Shown: positions 1-8,937 of the stretch, piece by piece
Layout: every line of letters starts with the position of its first letter
How positions within the stretch are numbered: the first letter of the stretch is position 1
Assembly (NCBI GenBank): GCA_021847945.1
Contig: JAJZNG010000080.1
Coordinates: 1 to 54,296 of the forward strand
Origin: Actinomycetes bacterium
Lineage (GTDB): Bacteria; Actinomycetota; Acidimicrobiia; Acidimicrobiales; Palsa-688
Direction of reading: 5' to 3'
DNA: 54,296 bases
Notes under the pieces: model-generated
Told to the model about the DNA's origin: nothing
Database searches by the model: none
The model's input: only the letters and a program-made list of their open reading frames with translations
Position numbers and translations under genes: made by a program

Positions 1-129
1 TCTCGGCCGTCGGCCACCCGTTCCGCTACCCTGACCTGGAAGCATGCCTAAGACACTGCCTCGGACGTTCAGGTAAAGATTGACGGCGCTTCGGGGAGCT
101 CCGTGCTCCGGCTGGGGACTGCGGCTTGC
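1..129. other. left edge, no gene recognised
   Basis: This stretch lies beyond the 3' end of the leftward nucleotidyltransferase gene. I see no convincing coding region, RNA gene or U-tailed terminator in it. The reading frames that cross it are arginine/proline-rich products typical of antisense frames in GC-rich DNA. Confidence 0.4.
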
Positions 130-870
130 CTAGCTGACAGCCTCTGCGAGACGCTTTATCAACGCCCTGGCGTCGTACTTGCGCTCGAAGGGTCCCCAGT
201 ACATCGAAGTTCTGGCGCCCCTGCGAAATCCAGCCGCGTCGCCGAGGATCCGGCGAAAGTGATGTGGAACAAGCCTGCCGGCGGCGTCGGCGGCTTCTGA
301 CTTCGAAACCACCTGACCCGTGAGCGAACCAACTGCGAGACGCGCCGCCTGCAGCACTAGTGGGGTCACCTCGGTGCGCATGACCATGGACTGGCTGGAC
401 GCTCGGTCGGCCAGGCTGATCAGCTTCTCGGTGCACCAGGAGCGAAAATCCGCCTCGGAGTAGTACACCACCGGCCAGTCTGGGCCCAGAAGTGGCACTG
501 CCTCGTCTCGCAGAAGCGCCCGCGTCAGGGGGGTGTCGAGATCGTCAGCCTCGCCCTCGGCGACAGTTGAGGGCTTCGAGCCCGACGTCGGAACAAGTCC
601 GTCGGCGACCTCGCCCCAAGTTGTGTACCACACAGCTGCATCACGGTGCGCGTGGCGGAGCATTTTCTGGGCACGCCGACAGCTTGCAGCGGACATAGGG
701 TCGATGGGCCCATCGGCCACCACGACCAGATCGACGTTGGAGAAGCGTTCGCTGAAGTCATCCAAGGCGAGACCCCCGACCAGATAGACGGCGGCGACGC
801 TACCCGTCAGAGCCTTCTGCAGAGAGTCGACATACTCCCGGAGCCGGCTGTCGAGAGGATCGGAGATCAC
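130..870 (-). CDS. AadA-like nucleotidyltransferase
   Basis: Probable nucleotidyltransferase resembling aminoglycoside 3''-adenylyltransferases. The core VYLVGGLALDDF followed by SNVDLVVVADG matches the pol-beta-type GGSAL...SDxDLxV signature (about residues 22-50 from the chosen start), with two metal-binding acidic residues. The C-terminal half is helical and resembles the AadA C-terminal domain (around WCTEKLISLADR). I chose GTG at 870, which leaves about 20 residues before the core strand as in AadA proteins; an in-frame TTG at 906 would add 12 residues. The gene diverges from an acyl-CoA dehydrogenase. Substrate is unknown; real antibiotic resistance cannot be inferred from this sequence. 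Confidence 0.72.
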   Translation of the reverse strand: MISDPLDSRLREYVDSLQKALTGSVAAVYLVGGLALDDFSERFSNVDLVVVADGPIDPMSAASCRRAQKMLRHAHRDAAVWYTTWGEVADGLVPTSGSKPSTVAEGEADDLDTPLTRALLRDEAVPLLGPDWPVVYYSEADFRSWCTEKLISLADRASSQSMVMRTEVTPLVLQAARLAVGSLTGQVVSKSEAADAAGRLVPHHFRRILGDAAGFRRGARTSMYWGPFERKYDARALIKRLAEAVS

Positions 871-1019
871 GCCCCAGTATGTCGCTCCTGTTTCCCGAAG
901 CGGCAAGCGAAGCGTCAGGCAGCGGGCTAGGCCACACCCGGCGAGCGCCGTTGAGCGGTGTTAGAGCTCTCGCCGCTACAGTATTAGTTGAACGTAAAAC
1001 TTTCGGAGGGAGAAAGCCA

Positions 1020-2318
1020 GTGTCATGGGACTTCGAGACCGACGCCGAATATCAGGAGCTCCTCGACTGGGTCGATCAGTTCGTAGCGCACGAAGTGGAG
1101 CCGCTCGACCTCGTGCTGGGCAACCCCTACGACAAGTCGGACAAGCGGGCCAACGCCATCGTCCGACCGCTCCAACAAGCGGTCAGGGACAAGGGACTGT
1201 GGGCCTGCCACCTCGGCCCGGAGTTGGGAGGGAAGGGCTACGGGCAGGTCAAGCTTGCCCTCCTAAACGAGATCCTCGGCCGGAGCAGGTGGGCGCCATC
1301 GGTTTTTGGCTGCCAAGCGCCGGACTCGGGTAACGCTGAGATCCTCGCCCATTACGGCTCTCAATCCCAGAAGGACCGCTACCTCCAACCACTCTTGGAC
1401 GGAGAGATCTCCTCGTGCTACTCGATGACCGAACCGCACGCCGGAGCGGACCCGACGCTGTTTGTGACCCGGGCGCAGCGCGACGGCGACGAATGGGTCA
1501 TCAACGGCGAGAAGTGGTTTTCCTCAAACGCCAGGTTCTCGAGTTTCCTCATCGTCATGGCCGTCACCAACCCCGATGTCAGCGCCTACAACGGCATGTC
1601 TATGTTCATCGTTCCCGCTGATGCTCCAGGAGTTGAGCTCGTCCGCAACGTTGGTGTCGGCGGCGAAAGCGCCCACGAAGGGACGCACGCCTACATGCGC
1701 TACCGGGACGTGCGGGTACCGGCCGATCACCTACTAGGCGACGAAGGCGGGGCTTTCGTGATAGCCCAGACGAGGCTGGGAGGCGGGCGAATCCATCACG
1801 CCATGCGGACGATCGCTCAGGTCAAGAAGGCTTTCGACATGATGTGCGAGCGGGCCGTTTCACGCACCACTCGCTACGGTCCTCTTGCATCCCTGCAGAT
1901 GACACAGGAGCGTATCGCCGACAGCTGGATCGAGATCGAACAGTTCCGTCTGCTGGTCCTTCGAACAGCCTGGTTGATCGACAAGCACCATGACTACAAG
2001 CGGGTCCGAAAGGACATCGCAGCGGTCAAGGTGGCGATGCCCAAGGTGTTCCACGACGTGGCGCAAAGGGCGATGCACCTCCACGGTGCGCTGGGAGTCT
2101 CCAGCGAGATGCCTTTCGCTGCGATGCTCACGTCTGCCGAGGCGCTGGCGATAGCAGACGGGCCTACGGAGGTACACAAGATCACGCTGGCTAACCAGCT
2201 GATGAAAGACTACAAGCCTGCCGAAGGCCTGTGGCCTTCAGGGCATTTGCCAACCCGGCGGGAGCAGGCGCTAGCGCGTTACGCGGACCTCCTCGAACAC
2301 GAGGTCGCTCAGCTTTAG
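1020..2318 (+). CDS. acyl-CoA dehydrogenase (ACAD10/11-like)
   Basis: FAD-dependent acyl-CoA dehydrogenase of 432 residues, oxidising an acyl-CoA to the 2-enoyl-CoA in fatty-acid or related degradation. The FAD-binding signature CYSMTEPHAGADP is followed by WVINGEKWFSSNA, and the C-terminal helical domain has HGALGVSSEMPF and ADGPTEVHK. That last motif is typical of the ACAD10/11-like branch. The GTG start at 1020 is preceded by GGAGG at 1006-1010 with about 9 bases spacing, so the longer upstream frame (from 879) is rejected. It ends six bases before the convergent UPF0182 gene. Acyl chain preference cannot be read from the sequence. Confidence 0.9.
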   Translation: MSWDFETDAEYQELLDWVDQFVAHEVEPLDLVLGNPYDKSDKRANAIVRPLQQAVRDKGLWACHLGPELGGKGYGQVKLALLNEILGRSRWAPSVFGCQAPDSGNAEILAHYGSQSQKDRYLQPLLDGEISSCYSMTEPHAGADPTLFVTRAQRDGDEWVINGEKWFSSNARFSSFLIVMAVTNPDVSAYNGMSMFIVPADAPGVELVRNVGVGGESAHEGTHAYMRYRDVRVPADHLLGDEGGAFVIAQTRLGGGRIHHAMRTIAQVKKAFDMMCERAVSRTTRYGPLASLQMTQERIADSWIEIEQFRLLVLRTAWLIDKHHDYKRVRKDIAAVKVAMPKVFHDVAQRAMHLHGALGVSSEMPFAAMLTSAEALAIADGPTEVHKITLANQLMKDYKPAEGLWPSGHLPTRREQALARYADLLEHEVAQL

Positions 2319-2324
2319 ACGCTC

Positions 2325-5300
2325 TCAACCGCCTGTATTGGTCGTCGACTTAGAAGCTGACGCTGTAGTAGGGGGGCTCGCCGGTGCGGTAGTCGTCGAG
2401 GAGGGCGACGACCCTGCAGCGCTGGCCGGCAGCTGATTAGCCTGCTGGATTGCGAGTTTCGCCGCGTTGACGTCGGACTGGTACAGGCCGAGGTTTCCTG
2501 CTTGGAGAGCGGCTTGAGCGTTGTCGAGGTCGGAGTTGGCCTGGGCCAGCAGCGACGAAAGGCTGCTGCCGGGCGCTGGAGCAGGCACAGTCGTCGTGGC
2601 ACTCGGAACCGTTGTCGTAGTCGACGACCCTGACGGCGTGGTCGATGTCGACGGCGGAATTATGGTCGGGTTCTGGGCGGCGGCCGTGTTGCAGTAGTTG
2701 CTGAAGGGCTGGCTGCCGTCAGGATTGGTTATCTGGCACAGTGCGGCGTCGACAGACGCGTTAGAACTGTGGTAGGCGGTGTTGTCGTAGACGACCACGA
2801 CGTCGTCCAGAGTAGGGATGTGAGCCTGAGTCGACTCCACGAAGATCGGTTCTATGTATAGAAGCGTGTTGTCTATCGGCACGATGTCGACCTCACCAAG
2901 CTCCACCTCAGAACCGTTCTGGTTGTACAAGGTGAGCTCCCGCGATATCGCCGCGTTGGACTTGATGGCGTTCGCTATGAGTCCCGGACCGTCGATCGTC
3001 TCACCAGCGGGGAGCTGGTACAAAGTGAGCTGCCCGTATGTTCCGGGGTCGGACGATCCCATTATGAAGGCGGTCAGGTTCTGCGTGGAACCCGACGCTG
3101 AGATCGGAACGAACGGGGTCAGAAGAGAGAAGTTGATGCCCGTCTGCTTGGTGTCAGGAAGCGCCGCCTCGACGTACTGAGGTTGAAGACGGGCGATCGT
3201 CGTGGTGATCTGGCCGTTCGCACCGATGATCGTCTCTCCTACAGGAGTGGAGTTGAGCGGTCCGCTCCCAGGGTCCGGAGACACAGCCCACGCTTGAGCC
3301 TGGCTGTAGAATGCGGCCGCGTTGGTCAGATGATACGTGCCGTACATGTTCGTCTGAACCTGGAAGAGGTTCTCCGGGTAACGCCAGTGGGCGGCTATAC
3401 CGGGCACGAGCTTGTCAGCCAACGAAACAGGAGTGAAAAGGCCGGGAAATATCCTCTCGTAGACCTTGAGGATCGGGTCTCCTGTTCCCATATCGAAGAA
3501 GTACATCTTCCCGTTGTACGCGTTGACGACCACCTTCACGGAGTTCCGCACGTAGTTGAAGTTGGTCTGCAGACCGCTGTTGAGCGGCAGGCCGTCAAGG
3601 TTCGCCTCTTGGGAGTACGGGTAGTTGTTAGTAGTCGTATAGGCGTTCAGCACCCAGTATGTGCTGCCCCCGAGCACGACAGCGTAGGGATTGGATCCGA
3701 ACTGGAGGAACGGGGCCACCTTTTCAGCTCGCTGCACGACGTTGCGATAGAAGAGGACTTTGGAGGTGGAGTTGATCTGACCTGACAGGATGAAGTTCGC
3801 GTCGCCGAAGCGTAAAGCGAACGCAGCCCGACGGATGATGCTTCCCGCGTCGACGCCGCCCGAGCCGGAATAGTGGTTGGTCACCTGGGCGCCGGTGGTG
3901 CTCTCGTAGTCGAGCTCGGGCGTGTTGGTGTTGGCGATCACGTAGCCGCCGTCGTTGGGGCTGTCGTCAAAGTAGATCTGCGAGCCTTTTTCGGTCAGCT
4001 GCAGGCTAGGGTCTGAAGCGGTAGCAGGCAGGCCCGACAGCACGAAGTTCGGGTTGCCCGAGGCCGTTACCCCGGCCTGTCCCACAGGAACGGCTACGTC
4101 CCCGTAACCGTGCGTGTACTCGAGATGCTGGTTGACGAACCCGGAGGGAACCTGGTTGTTCAGCTCACGCACTGAGGTGATCGTGGCGGTCTCCTGTTGG
4201 GTTCCGTTCACGTTCAGCGCGTAGCGATCCAGGTAGAGGGCGTTGAACGAGTAGTACGAGCGGAGTCCCTGCAGCTTGTCTATGGTGTTTACGAGGTTTA
4301 CCGACGGGTCGAGCAATCGGGTGTTGGCTATGGTCTGGCGGTTGACCTGTGCCTGAGGCGAGTTTCCCTGAATTTCGGAGGTTGTCACTGTGGGACTGTA
4401 GTTGTAGCCGCCGACCACGTTGACATTGTTGATCCCGTAGGCGGTACGCGTCGCGTCAATGTTGCGCTGGATGTAGATCGACTCTTTGGTCAGCTCCGAT
4501 GGGTTGACGATCAGGGACTGGTAAACCGCGGGGTAGACGGTTCCGGCCAAAAGTGACACCAGCGCCCACAGGGCGACTCCGACGGTGGGAAGAACCCACC
4601 CTCGCTGGCGTATGTTCGCCAGCAGGAGCAGCGCAGCGATGACAGCGATGATCATCAGCAGGAACTTCGCCGGGGCCGAGGCGTGCACGCTCGTGGCCGT
4701 AGCACCGTTGACGATGTGTGATCGTGACAGTACCAGCGAGAGGCGGTTGTAGTAGTAGGCGACCGCTTTGATCAGCGCCAGGATGCCGAGAAGCACCGAA
4801 AGGTGGGCTTTCACGGCAGGTTTCACCCGCTCGTAGCGCGCCTGGAGGACGATCCCCCCGTTGAGGTAGTACGAGATCGCAGTGAGGATGATCAGGACAA
4901 CCGTCGCGTCGAAAGCCCATCCGATTAGAAAGTTAATGAAGGGCAGTTCGAAGACATAAAAGGACACGTCCTTGTGGAATTGCGGGTCGACCACCCCAAA
5001 ACTGACTTGGTAGCGGAACATGTCCCAGTTCTTCCACTGCCTGTCGGCCCCGACGCCTCCCAAGACGGCGAAGACGACCGCGGCCAGGAGGCGCAACCGG
5101 CCGGCTCGTGAAGCCGAAAAAGTGCGGTACCTCGCAACGAGCTCCGTTACCGGCCCCATCTCGTCAGGTCGCGGCGCCAGGCGGCCAGCGACAGTCAAGC
5201 TAGCGAGGATCAGTAGGAAGAAGATGGCGATGAACACCACCGACAAGACGATCTCCGTAGCGATTATCGTCCGGAATACCGACGAGAAGTTGACCGAGTC

Positions 5301-5447
5301 GAACCATAAATAGTCGGTCCAGAGGATCGCCAGACCCCGTAAGGACAGCACTGCGACGATTATCAACACCGCAGCGACGACCAGTGCTATGCGCACACGT
5401 CGAGAAGCGCGCGGGATCCTACGGCTGAAATCTTGAGGGGTACGCAT
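2325..5447 (-). CDS. UPF0182 family membrane protein
   Basis: A 1,040-residue protein of the UPF0182 family, widespread in Actinobacteria and cyanobacteria and of unknown function. About seven hydrophobic segments occupy the first ~330 residues (the first follows a basic RRIPRASRRVR leader). A large, probably extracytoplasmic domain of ~600 residues follows, with characteristic tracts such as YGINNVNVVGGYNYSP. The tail (about 930-1040) is Ser/Thr/Pro/Ala-rich low complexity with one Gln/Ala-rich helix. It follows the DivIVA-like gene after 22 bases in the same direction. In Mycobacterium tuberculosis a UPF0182 gene (Rv3193c) is adjacent to a PDZ-Lon gene (Rv3194c); here the same pair is separated by one gene. 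Confidence 0.93.
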   Translation of the reverse strand: MRTPQDFSRRIPRASRRVRIALVVAAVLIIVAVLSLRGLAILWTDYLWFDSVNFSSVFRTIIATEIVLSVVFIAIFFLLILASLTVAGRLAPRPDEMGPVTELVARYRTFSASRAGRLRLLAAVVFAVLGGVGADRQWKNWDMFRYQVSFGVVDPQFHKDVSFYVFELPFINFLIGWAFDATVVLIILTAISYYLNGGIVLQARYERVKPAVKAHLSVLLGILALIKAVAYYYNRLSLVLSRSHIVNGATATSVHASAPAKFLLMIIAVIAALLLLANIRQRGWVLPTVGVALWALVSLLAGTVYPAVYQSLIVNPSELTKESIYIQRNIDATRTAYGINNVNVVGGYNYSPTVTTSEIQGNSPQAQVNRQTIANTRLLDPSVNLVNTIDKLQGLRSYYSFNALYLDRYALNVNGTQQETATITSVRELNNQVPSGFVNQHLEYTHGYGDVAVPVGQAGVTASGNPNFVLSGLPATASDPSLQLTEKGSQIYFDDSPNDGGYVIANTNTPELDYESTTGAQVTNHYSGSGGVDAGSIIRRAAFALRFGDANFILSGQINSTSKVLFYRNVVQRAEKVAPFLQFGSNPYAVVLGGSTYWVLNAYTTTNNYPYSQEANLDGLPLNSGLQTNFNYVRNSVKVVVNAYNGKMYFFDMGTGDPILKVYERIFPGLFTPVSLADKLVPGIAAHWRYPENLFQVQTNMYGTYHLTNAAAFYSQAQAWAVSPDPGSGPLNSTPVGETIIGANGQITTTIARLQPQYVEAALPDTKQTGINFSLLTPFVPISASGSTQNLTAFIMGSSDPGTYGQLTLYQLPAGETIDGPGLIANAIKSNAAISRELTLYNQNGSEVELGEVDIVPIDNTLLYIEPIFVESTQAHIPTLDDVVVVYDNTAYHSSNASVDAALCQITNPDGSQPFSNYCNTAAAQNPTIIPPSTSTTPSGSSTTTTVPSATTTVPAPAPGSSLSSLLAQANSDLDNAQAALQAGNLGLYQSDVNAAKLAIQQANQLPASAAGSSPSSTTTAPASPPTTASASKSTTNTGG

Positions 5448-5469
5448 CGGCGACGCCGAGCCTACAGGG

Positions 5470-7434
5470 TCATCCCGCCCGTGATGCGGCGACCACCACC
5501 GGAACCAGCATGCAGCGGCAACCGACGTGGGCGGGAGGGTGCAGCTGTCCGGTCGGGAACTCCTCCGGCTTGGAGAGGACTCCCGCTAGGGCGTCGTCAT
5601 CGCAATCTGGGCACGCACCGTCCAAGTCGTCCACCAACCAGCGCAAACCTTCCCCGGATGGGGTCAAGGTCCAGGTACCCCGGGCAAAGGCTGCGCAAAG
5701 GGCGTCTCCTACCAGCCGCTCGATGCGCTGGGACTTCCACTCCCGGTACGCGGAACCAATAGCTTCCACAAGGCCGTCCCGTTCGTCGGGGTTTCCATCT
5801 GCTCCCAGCACCGACTCCGCCCCTATCGCCTGCTCAAGACGTCTGCGTAGCGCCCCAACAAGGCCCGCAGCGCAGGCATCAGCCAGGTCTTCGACGTTCA
5901 CGAGAGCTGCGCCACCCGACCCGTCGGGTTCGGGGAGCCCGAAACTCTGCGACGCGAATGTACCGCCCCTGCGGCCTGCCTCGGCCAAGGCAGGGGCGAC
6001 CATTGCCCGGTACCGCCTTAGCTGGGCGTGTTCTCGTCCGAGAAGTCGCTCTACGCTCAGGTCTCCGCTGAGAATCCGAAGCTTATCGAGGAGGTCGTTC
6101 TGCTCGTCTTGAAGCGAGCGCTTGAGAGCTCGCTTCAGCTGCTGTTCCAACTCTCCTATTGCCGCCTCACGTCGCTCCAGCAGTCCCTCTTCCTCATCGG
6201 ACAGGCCTCCTTCGAGATCTGTGGAGTCAGTCGGAACTGCCATGGCGTCGTCGGCTGCGGCCTGCTGCGAGGTGTCGACGGACCCGCCTCGCTCGTGGTC
6301 GGCTGCGGGCGCTGGCATGCGAAGGTCGACAGCAGCCCGAAGGTCTGATCGGTCATCGTCGCCGTCTTGCCTGTTAGCTCTTATCCGAGCAAAAAGTTCG
6401 TCCACGGCGCTAGGTGGACGGTCCGGTCCGGCCGCTTCGAAAGTCCCCAGTTCGGCTGAATCCTCAGAGGCGCCGTGGCCTCCAGGAACGTCGGCAGTAG
6501 CGGCGGCGGCGCTGGAAGCAGCGTCTGTAGCATCAGCTTCGACCGCGGGACCGTCCGTAGTACCAGCATCAGCTTCGACAGCCAAATCGTCGACGTCGAA
6601 CACTCTGGTGTCGTCCTCGGACACCTCAGAGGTCGAGCGCAGGCGTCGTCCCACGGCGTCGGCTGCCGCCCGGGCTTCCGAGTCAGCCCTTGCGAGCTCG
6701 GACTGCACTTCGTCCAGAGTGCGGCGCACCAACGCATAGCTCTCGATCAGCCGCTCCCTGCCGGCGCGGAGCTGCTCTATCTGAACGGATGCAACCCGTC
6801 GGCGACGAGCAAGGTCGTCGAGTATCCGGTCACGAGTGACGTTGGCCTCCTGGATAGCTAACTCACTATCTTCGCGAGCCTTTGCGACTGCGGCAGCCGC
6901 CTCGACGCGAGCCTTGTCGAGCAATGCCGCTGCTTGGACTTCAGCGTCCGCGACCAACCTGGCCGCTGCCTGCTGAGACTGGATCGTCTCCTGCCCGACA
7001 CGCGCTGCGACCTCGCCGAGCATGCGTTCCGCGTCCTGACCTGCTTTGGCGATCAAACTGTCGGCCTCGGCCGTTGCTTGCGCGAGGAGCCGCTCAGACT
7101 CCGATTTAGCTTCCGCCAAGCGCTCCTGGGCGTCGGCTGCTGCCTTGGCACGAAGGTCGCTTGCCGCCGCCCGCGCGCTGCGCAGCACGCTGGCCGTCTC
7201 GTCTCCCACTGCGTCGATGAGAGCTTCCTCATCCAGCACCGGCGGGCGGGCGGCTCGCTCTTCCGCTGAACGCCAGGCCGACTCAAGGTGCTCGGCTCTT
7301 TCGCGCCAGGCCTTGACGTCGGCGGCGACCCGGGCCAGGAAAGCTCGTACTTCTCCGGGGTCCAAGCCTCGAAACGCAGACGTGAAGGACTGGGCCTGGA
7401 TCAACTCGGGTGTCAAAGAAGGATCAGGTCCCAT
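5470..7434 (-). CDS. DivIVA-domain protein with MuF-like zinc tail
   Basis: A 654-residue protein with three visible parts. Residues ~1-60 match the DivIVA N-terminal domain (LIQAQSFTSAFRGLDPGEVRAFL), which in DivIVA/Wag31 binds curved membrane. Residues ~60-260 are an Ala/Glu/Arg-rich coiled coil, followed by an acidic Ala/Asp linker (~270-390) and a second helical segment. The C-terminus (~570-645) resembles the phage Mu F/SPP1 gp7 minor-head fold: AAFARGTWTLTPSGEGLRW, then C608xxC611, H632, H636 and CRC at 639-641. These residues could bind zinc. It lies between the PDZ-Lon and UPF0182 genes. TAATCT at 8 bases before ATG suggests a near-leaderless promoter. Function of the tail is unknown. 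Confidence 0.82.
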   Translation of the reverse strand: MGPDPSLTPELIQAQSFTSAFRGLDPGEVRAFLARVAADVKAWRERAEHLESAWRSAEERAARPPVLDEEALIDAVGDETASVLRSARAAASDLRAKAAADAQERLAEAKSESERLLAQATAEADSLIAKAGQDAERMLGEVAARVGQETIQSQQAAARLVADAEVQAAALLDKARVEAAAAVAKAREDSELAIQEANVTRDRILDDLARRRRVASVQIEQLRAGRERLIESYALVRRTLDEVQSELARADSEARAAADAVGRRLRSTSEVSEDDTRVFDVDDLAVEADAGTTDGPAVEADATDAASSAAAATADVPGGHGASEDSAELGTFEAAGPDRPPSAVDELFARIRANRQDGDDDRSDLRAAVDLRMPAPAADHERGGSVDTSQQAAADDAMAVPTDSTDLEGGLSDEEEGLLERREAAIGELEQQLKRALKRSLQDEQNDLLDKLRILSGDLSVERLLGREHAQLRRYRAMVAPALAEAGRRGGTFASQSFGLPEPDGSGGAALVNVEDLADACAAGLVGALRRRLEQAIGAESVLGADGNPDERDGLVEAIGSAYREWKSQRIERLVGDALCAAFARGTWTLTPSGEGLRWLVDDLDGACPDCDDDALAGVLSKPEEFPTGQLHPPAHVGCRCMLVPVVVAASRAG

Positions 7435-7482
7435 GCGTGTAGAGATTACGACCCGCTACCGCCCGGGTGGGCGATGGTCGCA

Positions 7483-8682
7483 TCACGCCTTGGCGACGAC
7501 CGACTTTGGGATTGACCCTCCAAGGGCTTCGAGGTCGCTGAGGGCCTGCGCGAGCGTGGAGACCGCGTACACTTTCATGCCCTTCGCTTCGCTTCTGGCG
7601 GCGGCGAGCTCTTGCACTGGCACGAAGAAATACTGCGCACCGGCATTGCGCACAGCGACGGCCTTCTGCGCTACTCCCCCTACGTCCCCTACGGCACCGT
7701 CGAGACTGATAGTTCCCGTCGCTGCTATTCGCCTACCCCCGGTCAGCTGTCCATGGGTGAGCGAGTCCAGAAGCCCCAGGGTCAGAGCCAGGCCAGCGGA
7801 AGGACCGCCGATCGCCCCGACGTCGATCGACACCGGGAACGGATAGGAGAAGCTCGAATCCGTCTGGGTGGCCACACCAAGAAATGCCTTGTGAGGGTCA
7901 GCCGGGGTGGAACCCTCTGCTGGAGCCGATGTGAGCTTGGCGTGCAGAACTAAAACCCTGGTGGAGCCGTTGGAAGCCACCCGGGAGACAGTAATGACGG
8001 CCGGCGAGCCGGGCGTCAGGCCGGCGATCGCGGCCGCCAAAGCATCGCTAGTCGGTGTGGGGCGTCCGTCCACCTCGGTGATGAGGTCGTTGCATTCCAT
8101 ACCTGCCTCAGCCGCCGGAGTCCCGGGGACCACCTCGACCACTTGCGCACCAAGAGCCTTCTCCGCAACCTTGTATCCGAGGGCTCGCAGGGCTACGACC
8201 GAGGCAGCCGACTGAGCTCCTTGCATCTGCTGTGTCTGCTGGCATCCCAGCTGAGAAGCCGGGGACCCTCCGAGGATGGCCTGCTTTGGATAGAGGACCG
8301 TTGCGCCTTCTAAAGAGTGCAGAAGCCCGAGCTTTGCCAGGGCGAACTCCCACGGAGTCGCCGGGCCTTCGAGTACGTCGACCATCATGATCGAGCCGTC
8401 GACCGGAGCCGACTTGGACGCAGGGATGTCGATCCGGACACAGGGACGACCCCCCGGCAGTGCCCAGTTACCCCCACCTACCGACTTGCAGTCAGGTGAC
8501 GCAGACACGGTTGGCGCTGTACCAGGAGAGATGGCGTAGTACTCGCCCGCGCCGTGTAACACGTAGCCACCGACGGCGACTATGACTGCCACCGTGACAA
8601 ACACGGCCACAGTCGTTGACCGCCGACCTCGGCGGCTGCGCTTGGTGTCTGCCTGCGGTAGGGTATCTGATTTGGTGGTCAA
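7483..8682 (-). CDS. membrane-anchored PDZ-Lon (S16) protease, YlbL-like
   Basis: A 399-residue protein of the YlbL/Rv3194c type: one N-terminal transmembrane helix (after KRSRRGRRS), a PDZ domain in the middle (AQVVEVVPGTPAAEAGMECNDL...), and a Lon-type S16 peptidase domain at the C-terminus. The Ser-Lys dyad is intact: Ser295 in GGPSAGL and Lys340 in GGVAQKAV. The active site should face outside the cytoplasm. I chose TTG at 8682 because GGAGA sits 8 bases upstream; an in-frame codon at 8745 would add 21 residues. It heads the leftward block with the DivIVA-like and UPF0182 genes. Substrates are unknown. Confidence 0.88.
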   Translation of the reverse strand: MTTKSDTLPQADTKRSRRGRRSTTVAVFVTVAVIVAVGGYVLHGAGEYYAISPGTAPTVSASPDCKSVGGGNWALPGGRPCVRIDIPASKSAPVDGSIMMVDVLEGPATPWEFALAKLGLLHSLEGATVLYPKQAILGGSPASQLGCQQTQQMQGAQSAASVVALRALGYKVAEKALGAQVVEVVPGTPAAEAGMECNDLITEVDGRPTPTSDALAAAIAGLTPGSPAVITVSRVASNGSTRVLVLHAKLTSAPAEGSTPADPHKAFLGVATQTDSSFSYPFPVSIDVGAIGGPSAGLALTLGLLDSLTHGQLTGGRRIAATGTISLDGAVGDVGGVAQKAVAVRNAGAQYFFVPVQELAAARSEAKGMKVYAVSTLAQALSDLEALGGSIPKSVVAKA

Positions 8683-8775
8683 GTTTATTTTCTCCGTACG
8701 GGCCTTAGCGGCGGGCCGTCGCTGTGCGTCGGTCCAGCCTGCCACGCCGAGCCGCCAAGTTTGTATGCACTTGCT

Positions 8776-8937
8776 ATGACCCGGCCGAGTCCTGCTGCTC
8801 GAAGGGTATTCAGAGCTATCGAATCGGCGACGGTCCTGATCTTCGTCGTTGTGCTGCTCGGCGCCCTGCTAGCCGGAGCCCTGGGCGGTGCTGTCTACGG
8901 CCTGTCGAAGTTACTGCACCACCTCGCCTCTCAGTGA
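8776..8937 (+). CDS. small single-pass membrane protein
   Basis: A 53-residue frame (MTRPSPAARRVFRAIESA then a ~24-residue hydrophobic helix and a short KLLHHLASQ tail). The shape is a basic N-terminus, one membrane segment and a short tail. Its TGA stop overlaps the GTG of the following HEAT-repeat gene as GTGA, which is the classic arrangement of translationally coupled genes and the best evidence that it is real. No clear Shine-Dalgarno sequence precedes the ATG. I do not recognise a family. Confidence 0.55.
   Translation: MTRPSPAARRVFRAIESATVLIFVVVLLGALLAGALGGAVYGLSKLLHHLASQ

Noticed and set aside
26-436. 136-residue leftward frame at the left edge
   Set aside because: Arg/Pro-rich shadow frame overlapping the nucleotidyltransferase gene; no domain or start signal.
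3183-3785. 200-residue rightward frame inside UPF0182
   Set aside because: Antisense to a clear long gene, with no recognisable motif; an expected by-product of high GC codon use.
6122-6739. 205-residue Ser/Ala-rich frame opposite the DivIVA gene
   Set aside because: Mirror of the Ala/Asp/Glu-rich linker; composition explained by antisense reading.
7046-7846. 266-residue frame spanning the DivIVA and PDZ-Lon junction
   Set aside because: Crosses two well supported genes on the other strand and shows no domain.
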